Shown: positions 31,900 to 42,441 of the stretch, piece by piece
How the letters are laid out: every line of letters starts with the position of its first letter
Numbering within the stretch: the first letter of the stretch is position 1
From: Pyralis farinalis
Lineage: Eukaryota > Arthropoda > Insecta > Lepidoptera > Pyralidae
Length of the DNA: 64,000 nt
Direction of reading: 5' to 3'
Assembly: GCA_947507595.1 (NCBI GenBank)
Contig: OX382270.1
Coordinates: 9,874,054 to 9,938,053 of the forward strand
The notes under the pieces: generated by a model
Databases searched by the model: none
The model's input: only the letters and a program-made list of their open reading frames with translations
What the model was told of the DNA's origin: nothing
Translations under genes and position numbers: made by a program

Positions 31900-32800
31900 G
31901 AAATAAAATTACCCCTATTATGACCAAATAATCCACAGCCATTAATGTACGACTCATCAATTACCTATTTTATCAAGTAGTCAATAGTTTTAGAATCAAC
32001 ATTTTATTGGTGGCGTATACAAGTAAAACTAGATTTGCATAAAAATTGGGTTACGTAAATGACTAATATTTAAATGAGAGACATTTGAGGACGTTACGGT
32101 AATGCTTAGGTAAAAAATTGCCATTGTTCTTTATGTGGGTCGGACCAATAGGACGATATAAATGATTAAGATAATAATTTTTAAAATCAGCTTACAATTG
32201 GCAACGACAGGTTATATAGGTTAATTTTGCTAAAGATTTATGCAGCCACCACGCGAGTTATATTGTTGTTTATTAATATATATGTCGCAGAGGTAGCAAC
32301 ACCATATTGAGAAGCCCGGATGGAATTGACATCGTTGAAATGGCAACACCGGTTGTATTTGTTTTGGTTTGCTCGAAATGTCGATTGTTGTCAGTTGTCA
32401 AAAACGTCAAGATGTGATACCGTCATTGGAAGCGGCATTACAAATCGAGCAATGGAGCCAACCGCACATGTCGCGTCCACCGCATTTTGAATCCGTTGTA
32501 ATCTACGATCTAAGCATAACTTTTGTTAAAATTATTTTTGTAATCGGCTGATTAAATATTGAGAAGATCAACTACGCTGGTATTTCGCTTTATTCATCAT
32601 GAACAACGAACCACCTGACGACCATTACATCCACGTTACGACATATATATTAATTTATGTTCATTTTACTTATTCCGAAGCACGATAATTCTGATAAGTT
32701 CATTCATTAATCCAAAATGGTAAACTATCACTAAACACGAATTTCTGGTCAATTGTGTATAATTAAAAATATATTTTTTAGCCCGCTTGACCTAAACCAT
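31900..32800. other. Upstream region of the asteroid-like gene
   Basis: No recognised repeats, which is itself unusual here. 32,280-32,600 is less AT-rich and probably holds the promoter and a non-coding first exon. Possible splice donors for a 5' UTR intron are CTG/GTATTT near 32,579 and ATG/GTAAAC near 32,718. The 60-codon frame at 32,369-32,551 has no features I recognise. Confidence 0.4.
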
Positions 32801-32837
32801 TTCTAATATGATAATGTGTTCTATTACAGAAACAATA

Positions 32838-34658
32838 ATGAGAATCCCAACATTTTGCAAGTACGTGGAGAATGAAGAATTAGAGGAACATACATTAAAA
32901 GATTGTGACGTCGTTATCGATGGACATAATTTTTTCTATCGGCAATATGCCAAAAGCGAGTTACCTTATATATTTGGATGCGAATGTGACAAGTTTGCCA
33001 TATATTTAAAAAAAAAGCTAAAAATATTTAAGGATTCTAACATCAAATGTTATTTTATTTTCAAAGGTGGTCATAGGGCCATATTTAAAAGCATTGAAAA
33101 GAAACGCAATAAACAAGATCAATTTAACGAGATTAAACGTAACCCCGTGTTTGTAAAGGATATTTACAAACAAATATTAGATGAAATGGAATTTGAGTAT
33201 ACTATTAGCGAATGTGAATCTAAGGGCGATATTATAGCACTAGCACAAAAACTGAATTGCCCTATAATAACCTATGATATTGAGTTTTGTTTCTCTGGAC
33301 TGCCGTACGTACCGTGGAGTTTGAATAACAAATATGAAAACTACGATAGTGGTTTAAAGGTAGAAATATTCGCGCTAGATAAGTTTTTAAATAAACACAA
33401 ATTAACAAAACAAAAACTTGCAATTTTTATAGCTCTAACCGATGAACATGTATTTGCTCAAGATTTTTTTTCATCCTTAATGGATAGTTTGAAAATCCCT
33501 AAACCTCCATACAAACGCTTCAGCACTTTATTGAAATGGCTCGGTACATTAAGTCTGGAACGTATTTTAAATACAATTTACCGTTATGTAAATGAAGATA
33601 CGTTTAATATAGAAATAGAGAAAATTAATAATTTCATATGTAGAAAGCCGAACCAGAGTATATCGGTTAACTATTTGATTAATAGAAAGAATTTTCGTAT
33701 AACTGGAAAGGATCCCCATTGGTTCGAAAAAGGCGTGGCTTCCGGCTATATATCGATACCGTATATAAATCTTTACCGGTCAAAAATGTTTTTTGGCTCT
33801 TATGTAGAAGAAGATAACGATGCCGACGACAGTACTCTATTGTCGATTGATATACTCATTTATGCGTCGAACCTTTTATCAAATTATAAAAATAAAGAAT
33901 TTATGTTGATCGATAAAAATGAAAATACTCATGTAATAACTACAACAAACGAATGTGTACCAAAACCAGAATACAACGCTCTAGCAAGTCCATTTGAAAA
34001 TGGCTGGGAACATGTAAAATCACTTCGATTGTTCGAGCATTTTTTGGAAAGGAGCTTACAAGGATTTAATTTCGATCTTCTCCAGAAATTACCAGAAGAT
34101 GTGAGACTTCTCATGATTTCTCTTATATATTTCTCTCGTAAAAAATATATAGATTGTACAAACATTGTATGTAGTATGATACTCTCATATATAATGCTGG
34201 GCGTCGTATTTGATAAGGCAGGTGACGATAGGTCCCAGGTCGCAAACGATGTTAATCTAACCACTCGGCCACACCTTGACTCCTCTACAGATAAAGAAAG
34301 TATAACCGAGAGTGATGCTGTGGCAGCAGTCTGTCTGATTAGAGACTATTTTGAGATCACAGAATGGGAGACTAACGATGTATACGATGAAAAGAAAAAT
34401 CATCCATTGATTGAATTTCAACATTGTCTCGGAGAGATAAATGATTTAAACAAGTTATGTGGTTTATCGTATACTCCAACTATTTACAGCAAAACATACA
34501 ACAGCACATTTGTATATAAATTTCTTCATGCCATCGAAAACAATGAACTTAACATTGGTGGCAGAGACTTTATATTGCAGATTATGAATCCGGCAGCAAC
34601 GGTGGTGGCATTTTTTGATGGACTATTTGATACCTATCTCGAACTTATGCACTTGTAG
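32838..34658 (+). CDS. Asteroid/ASTE1-like XPG-related protein, single coding exon
   Basis: A 606-residue open frame unbroken by stops. The N-terminus resembles the XPG/FEN1-type nuclease fold of the asteroid family: MRIPTFCKYVEN at the start, DCDVVIDGHNFFYRQY at about residues 24-39, IKCYFIFKGGH (where XPG has FxFDG), and ECESKGDIIALAQKLNCPI...TYDIEFCF at about residues 120-150 (the internal acidic box). The remainder is the long helical asteroid C-region. Several acidic positions that coordinate metal in active XPG nucleases look replaced (FDG to FKG), so catalysis is uncertain. The family includes Drosophila Asteroid, linked to EGF receptor signalling, and human ASTE1, a DNA endonuclease in break repair. 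I chose the ATG at 32,838, not 32,808: the sequence between is a splice acceptor (TGTGTTCTATTACAG/AAAC at about 32,827), so the first ten residues are probably intronic. AT-rich codon use like the surroundings. Confidence 0.8.
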   Translation: MRIPTFCKYVENEELEEHTLKDCDVVIDGHNFFYRQYAKSELPYIFGCECDKFAIYLKKKLKIFKDSNIKCYFIFKGGHRAIFKSIEKKRNKQDQFNEIKRNPVFVKDIYKQILDEMEFEYTISECESKGDIIALAQKLNCPIITYDIEFCFSGLPYVPWSLNNKYENYDSGLKVEIFALDKFLNKHKLTKQKLAIFIALTDEHVFAQDFFSSLMDSLKIPKPPYKRFSTLLKWLGTLSLERILNTIYRYVNEDTFNIEIEKINNFICRKPNQSISVNYLINRKNFRITGKDPHWFEKGVASGYISIPYINLYRSKMFFGSYVEEDNDADDSTLLSIDILIYASNLLSNYKNKEFMLIDKNENTHVITTTNECVPKPEYNALASPFENGWEHVKSLRLFEHFLERSLQGFNFDLLQKLPEDVRLLMISLIYFSRKKYIDCTNIVCSMILSYIMLGVVFDKAGDDRSQVANDVNLTTRPHLDSSTDKESITESDAVAAVCLIRDYFEITEWETNDVYDEKKNHPLIEFQHCLGEINDLNKLCGLSYTPTIYSKTYNSTFVYKFLHAIENNELNIGGRDFILQIMNPAATVVAFFDGLFDTYLELMHL

Positions 34659-35754
34659 TACCGCTTATAATTACACATGTCTTTACTGAATAATGTCACG
34701 GTCAAACACCAATGATATCCAAGTGATCCATGTTTTCCATTGAGTGCAAATGGTATCGATAAGCTTCGGTCAGGTTACGTACTCGATGCTTCGGTCGCTG
34801 CATTTAGTTTCCGTAAAGTAGCTAAATCGTCGAACGCCTAAAAGCGGGGGCTTATCGACACCATTGGCCAGATAAGAATTGTTTTTTAGTTCGGTTTAGA
34901 AATTACATATAGATGCCAATTTTGTACATACTTATATTACATATTTGTACCTGTATGAAACTAAATGTAAAGGCGAAACCTTAGTGCCTATTTACCTTGC
35001 CATAAGGGGAAAGGGGCCTTAAAATGTTAAACGATGTTAATTACATAAATAGGGATTAACTAACTTTTAAACAAACGACTAGTTTATCCAATGGTGTATA
35101 AACCCGTAAAAACAGGTGTAATATCGGTTGCTAAACAATAAAGTTACCAACAAATTAGTCAAACTTAAAGAAAAACCGTTTTTCCTTTAATTTTGACCAT
35201 ATTTGTTTGTAACGTCATTATTTAGCGAGTGATATTTAGTAATAGTGAGCGCAAACAAAAAAATTAAATCGGAAACCAACACTCTTCTAAATAAAATTAC
35301 AGAAGTCTTATAAATTATTTATTTTATGTTCTGATAACGAAATTATAACAACAAATATTTGAAAATCAGCAATAGTTATTAAATTAAAGCTAGAATGAAC
35401 GAACAAGACTGTCTAATACTGTAGAATACAATTTAAAAAACACTATATTTTAAACTTAATGGCATCAGTTTCATTTGGTTTTTGAGGTTAAGCATTAGCA
35501 GCTAAACATGATACTCGTGGGCAAAGCGGATAGAAACCGCTTTACCATTTTTGACAATTAAACTCGTACGAAACAAACATACAAATTAGCACTTTGAAAT
35601 TATAGGCAAATCACTAAAACCACATAAATTTATTGAACAGAGCATACTTGAACCATAAATTAAGAAAACACGATACGCAGACCGCGTGTTTTTTTTTCGA
35701 AATGCCCACAAATTTTTATTTTTATATTGCAACTACCCCGTGACCCGTTGCACG
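34659..35754. other. 3' flank of the asteroid-like gene
   Basis: AT-rich, no other gene. A TCGATAAGCTTCGGTCAGGTTACGTACTCGATGC... stretch near 34,755-34,860 is not matched elsewhere in the window. Confidence 0.4.
35137..35142 (+). terminator. Polyadenylation signal candidate for the asteroid-like gene
   Basis: AATAAA in GCTAAACAATAAAGTTACC, about 480 bases after the stop codon at 34,658. It is the first well-formed signal I see downstream. Confidence 0.4.
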
Positions 35755-35816
35755 CCACGCTCTACTACCAGCTGACTCTGGGAGGTTGCCCAGAGTCAGC
35801 CGGATGTAGAGCGTGG
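35755..35816. ncRNA. Long stable hairpin, small-RNA precursor or palindromic repeat
   Basis: CCACGCTCTAC (35,755-35,765) pairs with 35,806-35,816; CC with GG; GCTGACTCTGGG (35,771-35,782) pairs exactly with 35,789-35,800. There are three internal mismatches and a 6-nt loop. Size and shape suit a pre-miRNA, but a MITE-like palindrome is as likely. It lies about 1.1 kb after the asteroid-like stop, in the same orientation range. Confidence 0.4.
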
Positions 35817-35829
35817 GAAGGGCGTTGCT

Positions 35830-36415
35830 CCTGCGCACTGTAGTGATCCTAGCCATTGCCGCGTTAATTTAAAAAGACGATCCGCTTGGGCACCTTAACC
35901 GCTTTAGGCCACTTTCCCTATATATCTTATAATTATGTTCGTAATAAAGAATGTATTAATAATAAAAAGAAACTTGTTTTATTACAAAGTAGTTTAAGAG
36001 CTTCATGGTAGTTTATTATATTACTGCATCTGAGTGAGGTTACCCGTTACTTCTTGGGGAGTAAACGAGAGTGGCAATGCGAGAGCGATACTCTATATGT
36101 TACAATCGTTCATAGACTATGTTTGTTTGCCACGCTATATAATATAAAAAAAAACCCGGCAGATGTGAGTCTGCCAATGCACCAATTGAACCTGGGGCTG
36201 CATAACTATGTAAAGCATTTTAGATTTTTCCTAAAAACTATATCATACGTAAATTAACGTATCTCTAAAATTGCACAGTACTAATGGGGAATTCAATGGG
36301 CACGAAACAGAACGATGAGTTGAGAGTAAGGTAATTTGGAATGGGGCAAAGGAAGCAACTGTTAGTCGATTTCATGGAGAAGGAGGAACTTATTATTATG
36401 AACTTCTTCAAAAAG
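35830..36415. other. Spacer with a tail-like fragment
   Basis: 36,100-36,150 (ATCGTTCATAGACTATGTTTGTTTGCCACGC) is a very diverged Zenon-like tail. No gene seen. Confidence 0.35.
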
Positions 36416-36419
36416 CAGG

Positions 36420-36542
36420 TGTAGCGCAAGTGTCGGCAACGCATGAGTGACAACCCTGCTGTTGCAAATATCCATGGGCTACGGTGACTGTTTACCATCA
36501 GGCAGGCCGTATACTTGTTTGCCACCTTAGTGGTATAAAAAA
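36420..36542 (+). repeat. CR1/Zenon-like 3' tail
   Basis: GTCGGCAACGCATGAGTGACAACCCTGCTGTTGCAAATATCCATGGGCTACGGTGACTG, CCATCAGGCAGGCCGTATACTTGTTTGCCACCTTAGTGGTATAAAAAAA. Confidence 0.7.
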
Positions 36543-36829
36543 AAGTAGACCTGGCCTAGTGTAAATGTTTCGACGAAAAACTACGAGTAGATAGGCTTCA
36601 TCTTGGCGACCAGCCGGCGTTTGTCCAATAATGTCTCTGTGATCAACAGGGTGGAAACCGGAACTGATCACCGGATGATGAAGGTGTCTGGAATCTTGAC
36701 GTAAAGCTAGAAAAATCTCGTGAAGTCAAAGTCAATGTTCCGTCCATCTCGTGCTCTGATGCAAAACTCCGAGGGCTGTCAGCTTTATTTTCAGAGCCTA
36801 GATGATAGTAGAACATCGACGATATCGAC

Positions 36830-36876
36830 AGTAAGCTTGAAGAACCTGTCACATGGACAGGTTCTACAAGCTTACT
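36830..36876. repeat. 21-bp inverted repeat, 5-nt loop
   Basis: Arms 36,830-36,850 and 36,856-36,876 with one mismatch around ACATG. Lies about 50 bases upstream of the RTE-like fragment. Confidence 0.7.
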
Positions 36877-36924
36877 TGCAACTTGTGAGAGTTAAATTCC
36901 TAATGCCTGGCAGAAAAAGAACAT

Positions 36925-37265
36925 AAAAGCTCTCAAATCACACGCAATATCTACAACACATTCACACCGGTCGCGGTTGGGAACACTAAGCTCGAAGTTG
37001 TTGACGAATACAGGACAGGTGGTTCAGTTAGAACTCCAAATTCTGAACGAGAAGTCATCAGACAAATCTAATTCGCCTGGGCAGAGTTCAGGAAACACAT
37101 CTTTCCGTCTAAAATACTTCAGCGCCCGAAGACTAAAGTTCGAACAGTGTGTGTTACCAGTGATGACATACGAAACTGAGACGTAGCCCCTCTCTAGAGT
37201 CTTAGGCTAAGTAGTATGTACAGCAGTGGGCGATTATGGACTGAATGATGATGACGATAATGAAT
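36925..37265 (+). pseudogene. RTE-like LINE 3' fragment
   Basis: Matches 2,990-3,215: ACACCGGTCGCGGTTGGGAACACTAAGCTCGAAGTTGTTGACGAATA, GAACAGTGTGTGTTACCAGTGATGACATACGAAACTGAGACG, then a deletion to the 3' UTR (CAGCAGTGGGCGATTATGGACTGAATGATGATGACG). Confidence 0.65.
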
Positions 37266-37269
37266 ACTA

Positions 37270-38060
37270 AAATGATGGTTATTTTCAAGAGTTTGGTATT
37301 CGCATCGAAGTTTCTCAGCAGTCACTCTTCCTTACCCGAAATTAGTCTTTCACACATCCCTTTAACTAATGCTTTTGTTTCATTCCTGCATCCTCGATAC
37401 ACCTTTTCTTTCTTCTCTCTCATACTCTTACTCAGGTGTAAAAGAATACAGAATTCAGCCACCACCGCGTTCCATCAGATGTCTCCTTTCAATGATTTAT
37501 GCCTGTTTGCTCATTTGCATGCCTGTACTATTCAGTACATCTTTCATTCAAAACTGCTCAGCAGTCCGCACCCGTGCATTATCCTACATGTGTAGACCTT
37601 ATTCTGTGCAGATTATTATTAAAATACGGAATGAACTGCAAAACCAACAACACCCAACTCTGTCTGACACCAATTTTGACGTCAAACCAAGCCACATAAG
37701 CTACCGTCTATTGCCACACATACTGTACAATCCTCATAGGCGAACTTCACAGCATGAAGCATGGCACAGTCAAACCCTTATCCTGGTAATAAGTGTCACA
37801 GGTCCTTACGTACAATCCAGTTAAATGCTTTCTCAAGACATAAAACCACAGAAAAATGGGTCTAGAACCAGATACTTCTCTAAGATATTGCGAAGTGAGA
37901 ATACTTAGTCCGTATAACCCTCCCTGTGCCATGGGATTCGAAACGAAAGCGGGTTTATTAACCTTATGATCAAATAAATTGTTGGACACGAGGAGGTTGC
38001 ATACATACATCACTCTTTAATTTCCTTTCACTAAACCCAAAATATCCCTCCCTAAACTCA
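37270..38060 (-). pseudogene. RTE/Proto2-like LINE debris
   Basis: Complement pieces in family order but with deletions: AAGAGTTTGGTATTCGC (linker), GATGTCTCCTTTCAATGATTT, CTGACACCAATTTTGACGTCAAACCA (RT GVRQGC region), TTCTCAAGACATAAAACCACAGAAAA (FVDLEKA region). Confidence 0.6.
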
Positions 38061-38289
38061 ACACGAGTAAGAAGGAAGTGAACGATGACGTCACAAAATT
38101 GCCACTCTAAAATACGTTTTCGGAGACCGCTGTACCAAATTGGCTGGAACTTCAAAAATTAAAACGCATTGAGGTGTTTTTTTCACTGTACATATTTTTA
38201 TTGGTTTATTTTGTACATAATTAATTCCATGCGAAGGGCTTACTGTTGATTAAGTTTTCATTAAACTGTGTTCATTAAAAAGATAAGTT

Positions 38290-38395
38290 AATGAACTTGT
38301 CTTTTTTATACATACAAGCATACGGCCGGCCTGATGGTAAGCAGTGACCATAGCCTATGGACTTTTGCAATGCCAGGGGTATCTGTACATGTCAG
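38290..38395 (-). repeat. CR1/Zenon-like 3' tail
   Basis: Complement of CAAGCATACGGCCGGCCTGATGGTAAGCAGTGACCATAGCCTATGGACTTTTGCAATGCCAGGGGT. Confidence 0.65.
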
Positions 38396-38685
38396 GATAA
38401 TAAAGTATCAGGAACCTAGTTTGAATATTTTTTGAATGGAATGTGAACAACATGGACATAATTATGTACAATGTATGTACAATTAAATCCCGCTACGATT
38501 TTATTTATTTATTTATTATACATACACTTTACACTTACAGTCATTAAAACCAAAACGTGTACAGGTCAATCAGAGTAATATTAACCAATGTAAATATACA
38601 AATTAATTATTAATCATTTCATCTTAACATTATTCATGAAATATTTTACGTATTTAAATTATTCAGCTTCCGTAGTATGGACTGA

Positions 38686-39003
38686 TCAATATTTTTTAAG
38701 TAGGTAACAGAGCATTGAGCAGTGCCAGGGCACGAGCGGTGGGTGCATGTTCAGCGGGGACAGTACGGGTCGCGGGAACGGCAAACCTACGAATAAATAT
38801 TTATTCGTAGCCGCCTTCGATGTATAAGGATGCGCCCATCGATGTATAAGGATGCGCCCTTCCAATACAAAATGCTCTTTAAAAAGGTGCCAAGAGGCCC
38901 ACCATGGTTTCGTTTGCCACGTGTCTATTCCAGGAACTGCGGTGAATGAGGCCCCGAATGCACCAATCAGGAGTGACACGTGTAATTTGTTGATTTGGAA
39001 CAA
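38686..39003 (-). pseudogene. Unclassified retroelement-like coding fragment
   Basis: A 105-codon minus-strand frame (VPGIDTWQTKPWWASWHLFK...). The style resembles a retrotransposon protein, but I cannot assign it. It contains a 24-bp perfect palindrome (38,787-38,810) and a tandem duplication of CGATGTATAAGGATGCGCCC (38,818-38,837 and 38,840-38,859). Confidence 0.3.
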
Positions 39004-40639
39004 TGAAGGAACGGAGTCGGTTTCAAAGGAATAAATAAATAATAAAAATTTAACAATTCTTTAAAAAAAATATCAAAATCTATATTTGTTATTTTGTAGT
39101 GTATTATTTATATACAATATTAGCTGGTCTTGAATTTATTATACAATTTATACCTTAATGTAACGATTTCAATTACATATACAGTATTAAGTAATCTAAG
39201 TGACAATATGACCTTAGGTCCTGCGAGGCTTAAAATAATTTGTACTACTATGGATGCCTGTACTTATAGGTAATTATTTACATTACATATTTATCATCAA
39301 TTTCGTAAGCTACATGGGCTGTTCGGTTAGAAATATTTGACCATATGTAGGTACTTTCATATGTCTTGAATTATACAAACCACCTCGTAGAACAATGCAG
39401 TTGGCATTATTTTACGAGGAGATCCGTCGTCGCTTGTACCTATTACAAAACTCCTGACCTGACCTTATTCTCCTCAGACAACTATCGACATACAGGATAA
39501 ACAGCCTAGCAGATAGCATGCAACCCTGTTTGACACCTATTTTGACATCAAACCAGGGTGACATGCCACCATCTATCCGCACACATGCTGAGCAATCCTT
39601 GTAAGTAAACTGCACAGCACGCAGCAGTGAACCGTCAATCCCATATCTCGGCAATATATCCCACAATTCCTTTCACACAACCCTACCAAAGCTTTCTCAA
39701 GATCCACAAAACCGCAGAAAACCTTTTGGTCAATGGCCAGATGCTTCTCTACGATATTGCGGAGCGAGAAAACTTGATCCGTGCATCCCCTTCCATTTCG
39801 GAAACCTCCTTGTGCGTCCCACAGCATTTAATCGGATTTCACCCTCATTCTCCTTTCAATCAACTTTCCATATACTTTTGCTGCTAAGCTGATCAAACTG
39901 ATGGCCCTGTAGCTGGCGCAGTCCATGCGTGACCCCTTGCCTTTATGCAAGGGCACGATGACTGCGCGTCTCCAGTCTATTAGGACCCTTCCAGTTCTCC
40001 AGCATAGGTTGCATAAGTACCAGAAGGCGTCCCGGACGTAAGTGCCACCTAATTTGATCATCTCAGATGTGATCAGATCAATTCCCGCTGATTTTCCATT
40101 TTTCAAGCTTCGTATCGACCATTTGATGTCATCCATAGTTATGCCTTCGTCGGACGCCGTCAACGTGGAGTGAGCATCAGACTCACTCTCATTGTCAGCG
40201 TCCGAGGCATACTCATACATTTCCTCAAAATATTCACTCCACCGTTCTAACACTTCCTGAGTGTTCGCAAAAATGACACCAGCTTTAGACTTTATCTTAT
40301 TCATTTTGGATACCGACGAACCACTCCGAGACTTCTTTACCTCTCTCCAAAAGAGTTTGGTATTTGCCTCGAAGTTTTTCGTCAGCCTCTCTTCCTCATT
40401 CATAATTTGTCTTTCACGCTTCTCTTCCACTAAAGTCTTAGTTTCAGTCCTGCATAGACGGTACATTTCTTTCTTCTTTTCTCTCTTATTTTCATTTAAG
40501 GGCAAAGATAATACGTAATCCAGCCACGCTTTCCTCTTTCTTGCTACGGAGGATTCAACCTCCGCATCCCACCAAGCATCTCCTTTCGCTGTTTTACGTC
40601 TCTTTGCGCATCCACAAGCTTCTTTTACACTATCCACCA

Positions 40640-40642
<3 letters not shown>

Positions 40643-40683
<41 letters not shown>
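40643..40683. repeat. 41-base T run
   Basis: An uninterrupted T run lies between the interrupted minus-strand LINE and the 5' end of the plus-strand LINE. The opposite junction has CTTTCTTTC, so this may be an expanded copy of the target duplication, or a poly(A) of a minus-strand transcript. Confidence 0.85.
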
Positions 40684-40875
40684 CTGAGGGTAGTGAAAGA
40701 ACCTACACGTGTTTACAGCAGCTCTCTATAATTTTAAAAATTATAATTAATTAAAAGTACATCCTTACCTTAATTATACAAGTTATGTTTGTTATGTAAT
40801 TGGCAGTGCCAGTAGCTAATTTTCAAATCTTTCACAATTTGCATTAAGTTAATATCAGTTTCACACACTCACATC

Positions 40876-41661
40876 ATGAACCGTTTTGCTCAATTACAAA
40901 AGAGCATGGACGAAATGACAGAGATGTTTAATACAAAGATGTCATCTTTTGAAGATTCCCTCGGTCATAGTCCTCCTCAGGATACTGCTTCGCTCGCACT
41001 CGAGTTTCAGTCCTTTAAGTCGCTGATGTGGAAAGCTGTATCAAGCCTCAAACTGCAAATGGAGCTGGTTCTCGACTCTTTGGATAACCTTGAGATGAGA
41101 TCAAGAGGCAATATGCTCCTGCTTCATGGTGTAGCTGAGGATCGGGCCGAAGATTTGGTGCAAAATTTCTGTGATTTGTGTAGGAACACATTACTTGTTC
41201 GGGACATAAGTCCTCAAGTAGTTATTACATGTATGAGGCTGGGCAAGAGTACCACTGCTGATAGGCCACGTCCGGTGCTGGTCCGTTTCCAGGATCATCT
41301 CACACGTAGCCAAGTCTGGACAGCCAAAAAACACCTAAAGGGCACGGGTCTCACGCTATCGGAGTTCCTGACCAGTACTAGACATGGAGTGTTCGTAGAG
41401 GCCCGCAAATCACTAGGCATTAAAGGCTGCTGGACAAGTGGTGATGGCAAGATAGTGTTGGCTGGACATAATGGCGATCGTCGTAGAGTAACATCGATGT
41501 CGGAGTTAAAGAAGTTCATGGCTGATCGTGCGAAGGCCAGTGTTGCGTCGTCAACATCTGTGACAGCCAAAACGAAGTCCAACAGTTCGGCGTTGCAGTT
41601 GTCCCAAGCACCAAAACAGGTACGGAGTTCCAGGATGCAGCCTAAGTCCACCAAAGCGTAA
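40876..41661 (+). CDS. LINE ORF1 protein (RNA-binding, L1-ORF1p type)
   Basis: 261 residues. The N-terminal third is heptad-like, suited to a coiled coil (FAQLQKSMDEMTEMFNTKM; LVLDSLDNLEMRSRGNMLLL). It is followed by an RRM-like segment (NMLLLHGVAEDRAEDLVQNF...VVITCMRLGK...RPVLVRFQD) and a C-terminal part (TLSEFLTSTRHGVFVEARKSLGIKGCWTSGDGKIVL). This order matches the type II ORF1 (L1 ORF1p/Transposase_22) of LINEs, which forms trimers and binds the element RNA. The tail is Ser/Thr/Lys-rich and basic. No stops or frameshifts. Confidence 0.75.
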   Translation: MNRFAQLQKSMDEMTEMFNTKMSSFEDSLGHSPPQDTASLALEFQSFKSLMWKAVSSLKLQMELVLDSLDNLEMRSRGNMLLLHGVAEDRAEDLVQNFCDLCRNTLLVRDISPQVVITCMRLGKSTTADRPRPVLVRFQDHLTRSQVWTAKKHLKGTGLTLSEFLTSTRHGVFVEARKSLGIKGCWTSGDGKIVLAGHNGDRRRVTSMSELKKFMADRAKASVASSTSVTAKTKSNSSALQLSQAPKQVRSSRMQPKSTKA

Positions 41662-41977
41662 CGTAGATGCATTATAAGTTTGTGGCACACAGTATTGCTA
41701 AATTGTATTGCTAGATACTTTCTTTTTGGACTGTCCGATAGTTGGTGTCGGTCGGTCGGTGCTAATTGTAGTCATAACTTGCATTGTTGGTACCTCCGCT
41801 TCATTGGAATGTTTATTTTATAACCCACTCACTTCATTGTATTTGCAATGTAGGTATCTACAACTTTTCAATTTTATTTTTCGGGTTGTTACGATAAAAA
41901 GTATTAAAATAAATATTTTGAAAGTAAGACAATTAGCCCAGCTGAGCGGACTGACACTTCGCTGTTACTTTTTTTCG

Positions 41978-42058
41978 ATTCTATTTATCCCCGAGGCGAA
42001 AGGCAAAGGGATCTAGCTCATACAGCCAAGTCAGTTCAGTTCAGAACTACTTCGCTAT
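41978..42058 (+). repeat. Short motif shared with 47.5 kb
   Basis: TTATCCCCGAGGCGAAAGGCAAAGGGATCTAGCTCATACAGCCAAGTC between ORF1 and ORF2 is nearly repeated at 47,555-47,600. It is either part of the LINE family's RNA or a separate small repeat in the inter-ORF gap. Confidence 0.5.
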
Positions 42059-42441
42059 TACTTTGATTGGGTTAGTTGCGTTCCAATTCAGTGCACTCTG
42101 TTTCTCAGTAAAATCTTTTTTTTAATTGTAATTTGTCCTACTGACCCATGTGCCTGAATATTAATTAGAATGGAACGCGTTAATACATATATATATTTTT
42201 AAGTTTTTTGTTATTTCTTTATTAGTATTAATGCAATATTAATGTGTCTTAATGTAACTTGAGATTGATTGAGATAATGCATTACACGTAACAATATATT
42301 TAGCTATTGGCAAGCGCTTGATAGATATTTGTGCGCTAGTGAAATCGTGCATAACATTATTTTTCGTATCTTATTTTGGTTTAACTATTAATACTATTTT
42401 CTTATTATTTGTCATTTGTAGTTGTGCATCCTTCTTCCTAA

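Noticed and set aside
31426..31906. Plus-strand frames of 108 and 134 codons
   Set aside because: Antisense to the endonuclease start and leader of the minus-strand RTE/Proto2-like LINE.
32808..32837. Upstream ATG giving ten extra residues on the asteroid-like protein
   Set aside because: The sequence is a pyrimidine-rich splice acceptor ending in AG just before the second ATG, and the family protein starts as the shorter form does.
40261..40518. Plus-strand 85-codon frame rich in Phe/Ser
   Set aside because: Antisense to the linker of the minus-strand LINE; the same shadow recurs at 31,018-31,275.
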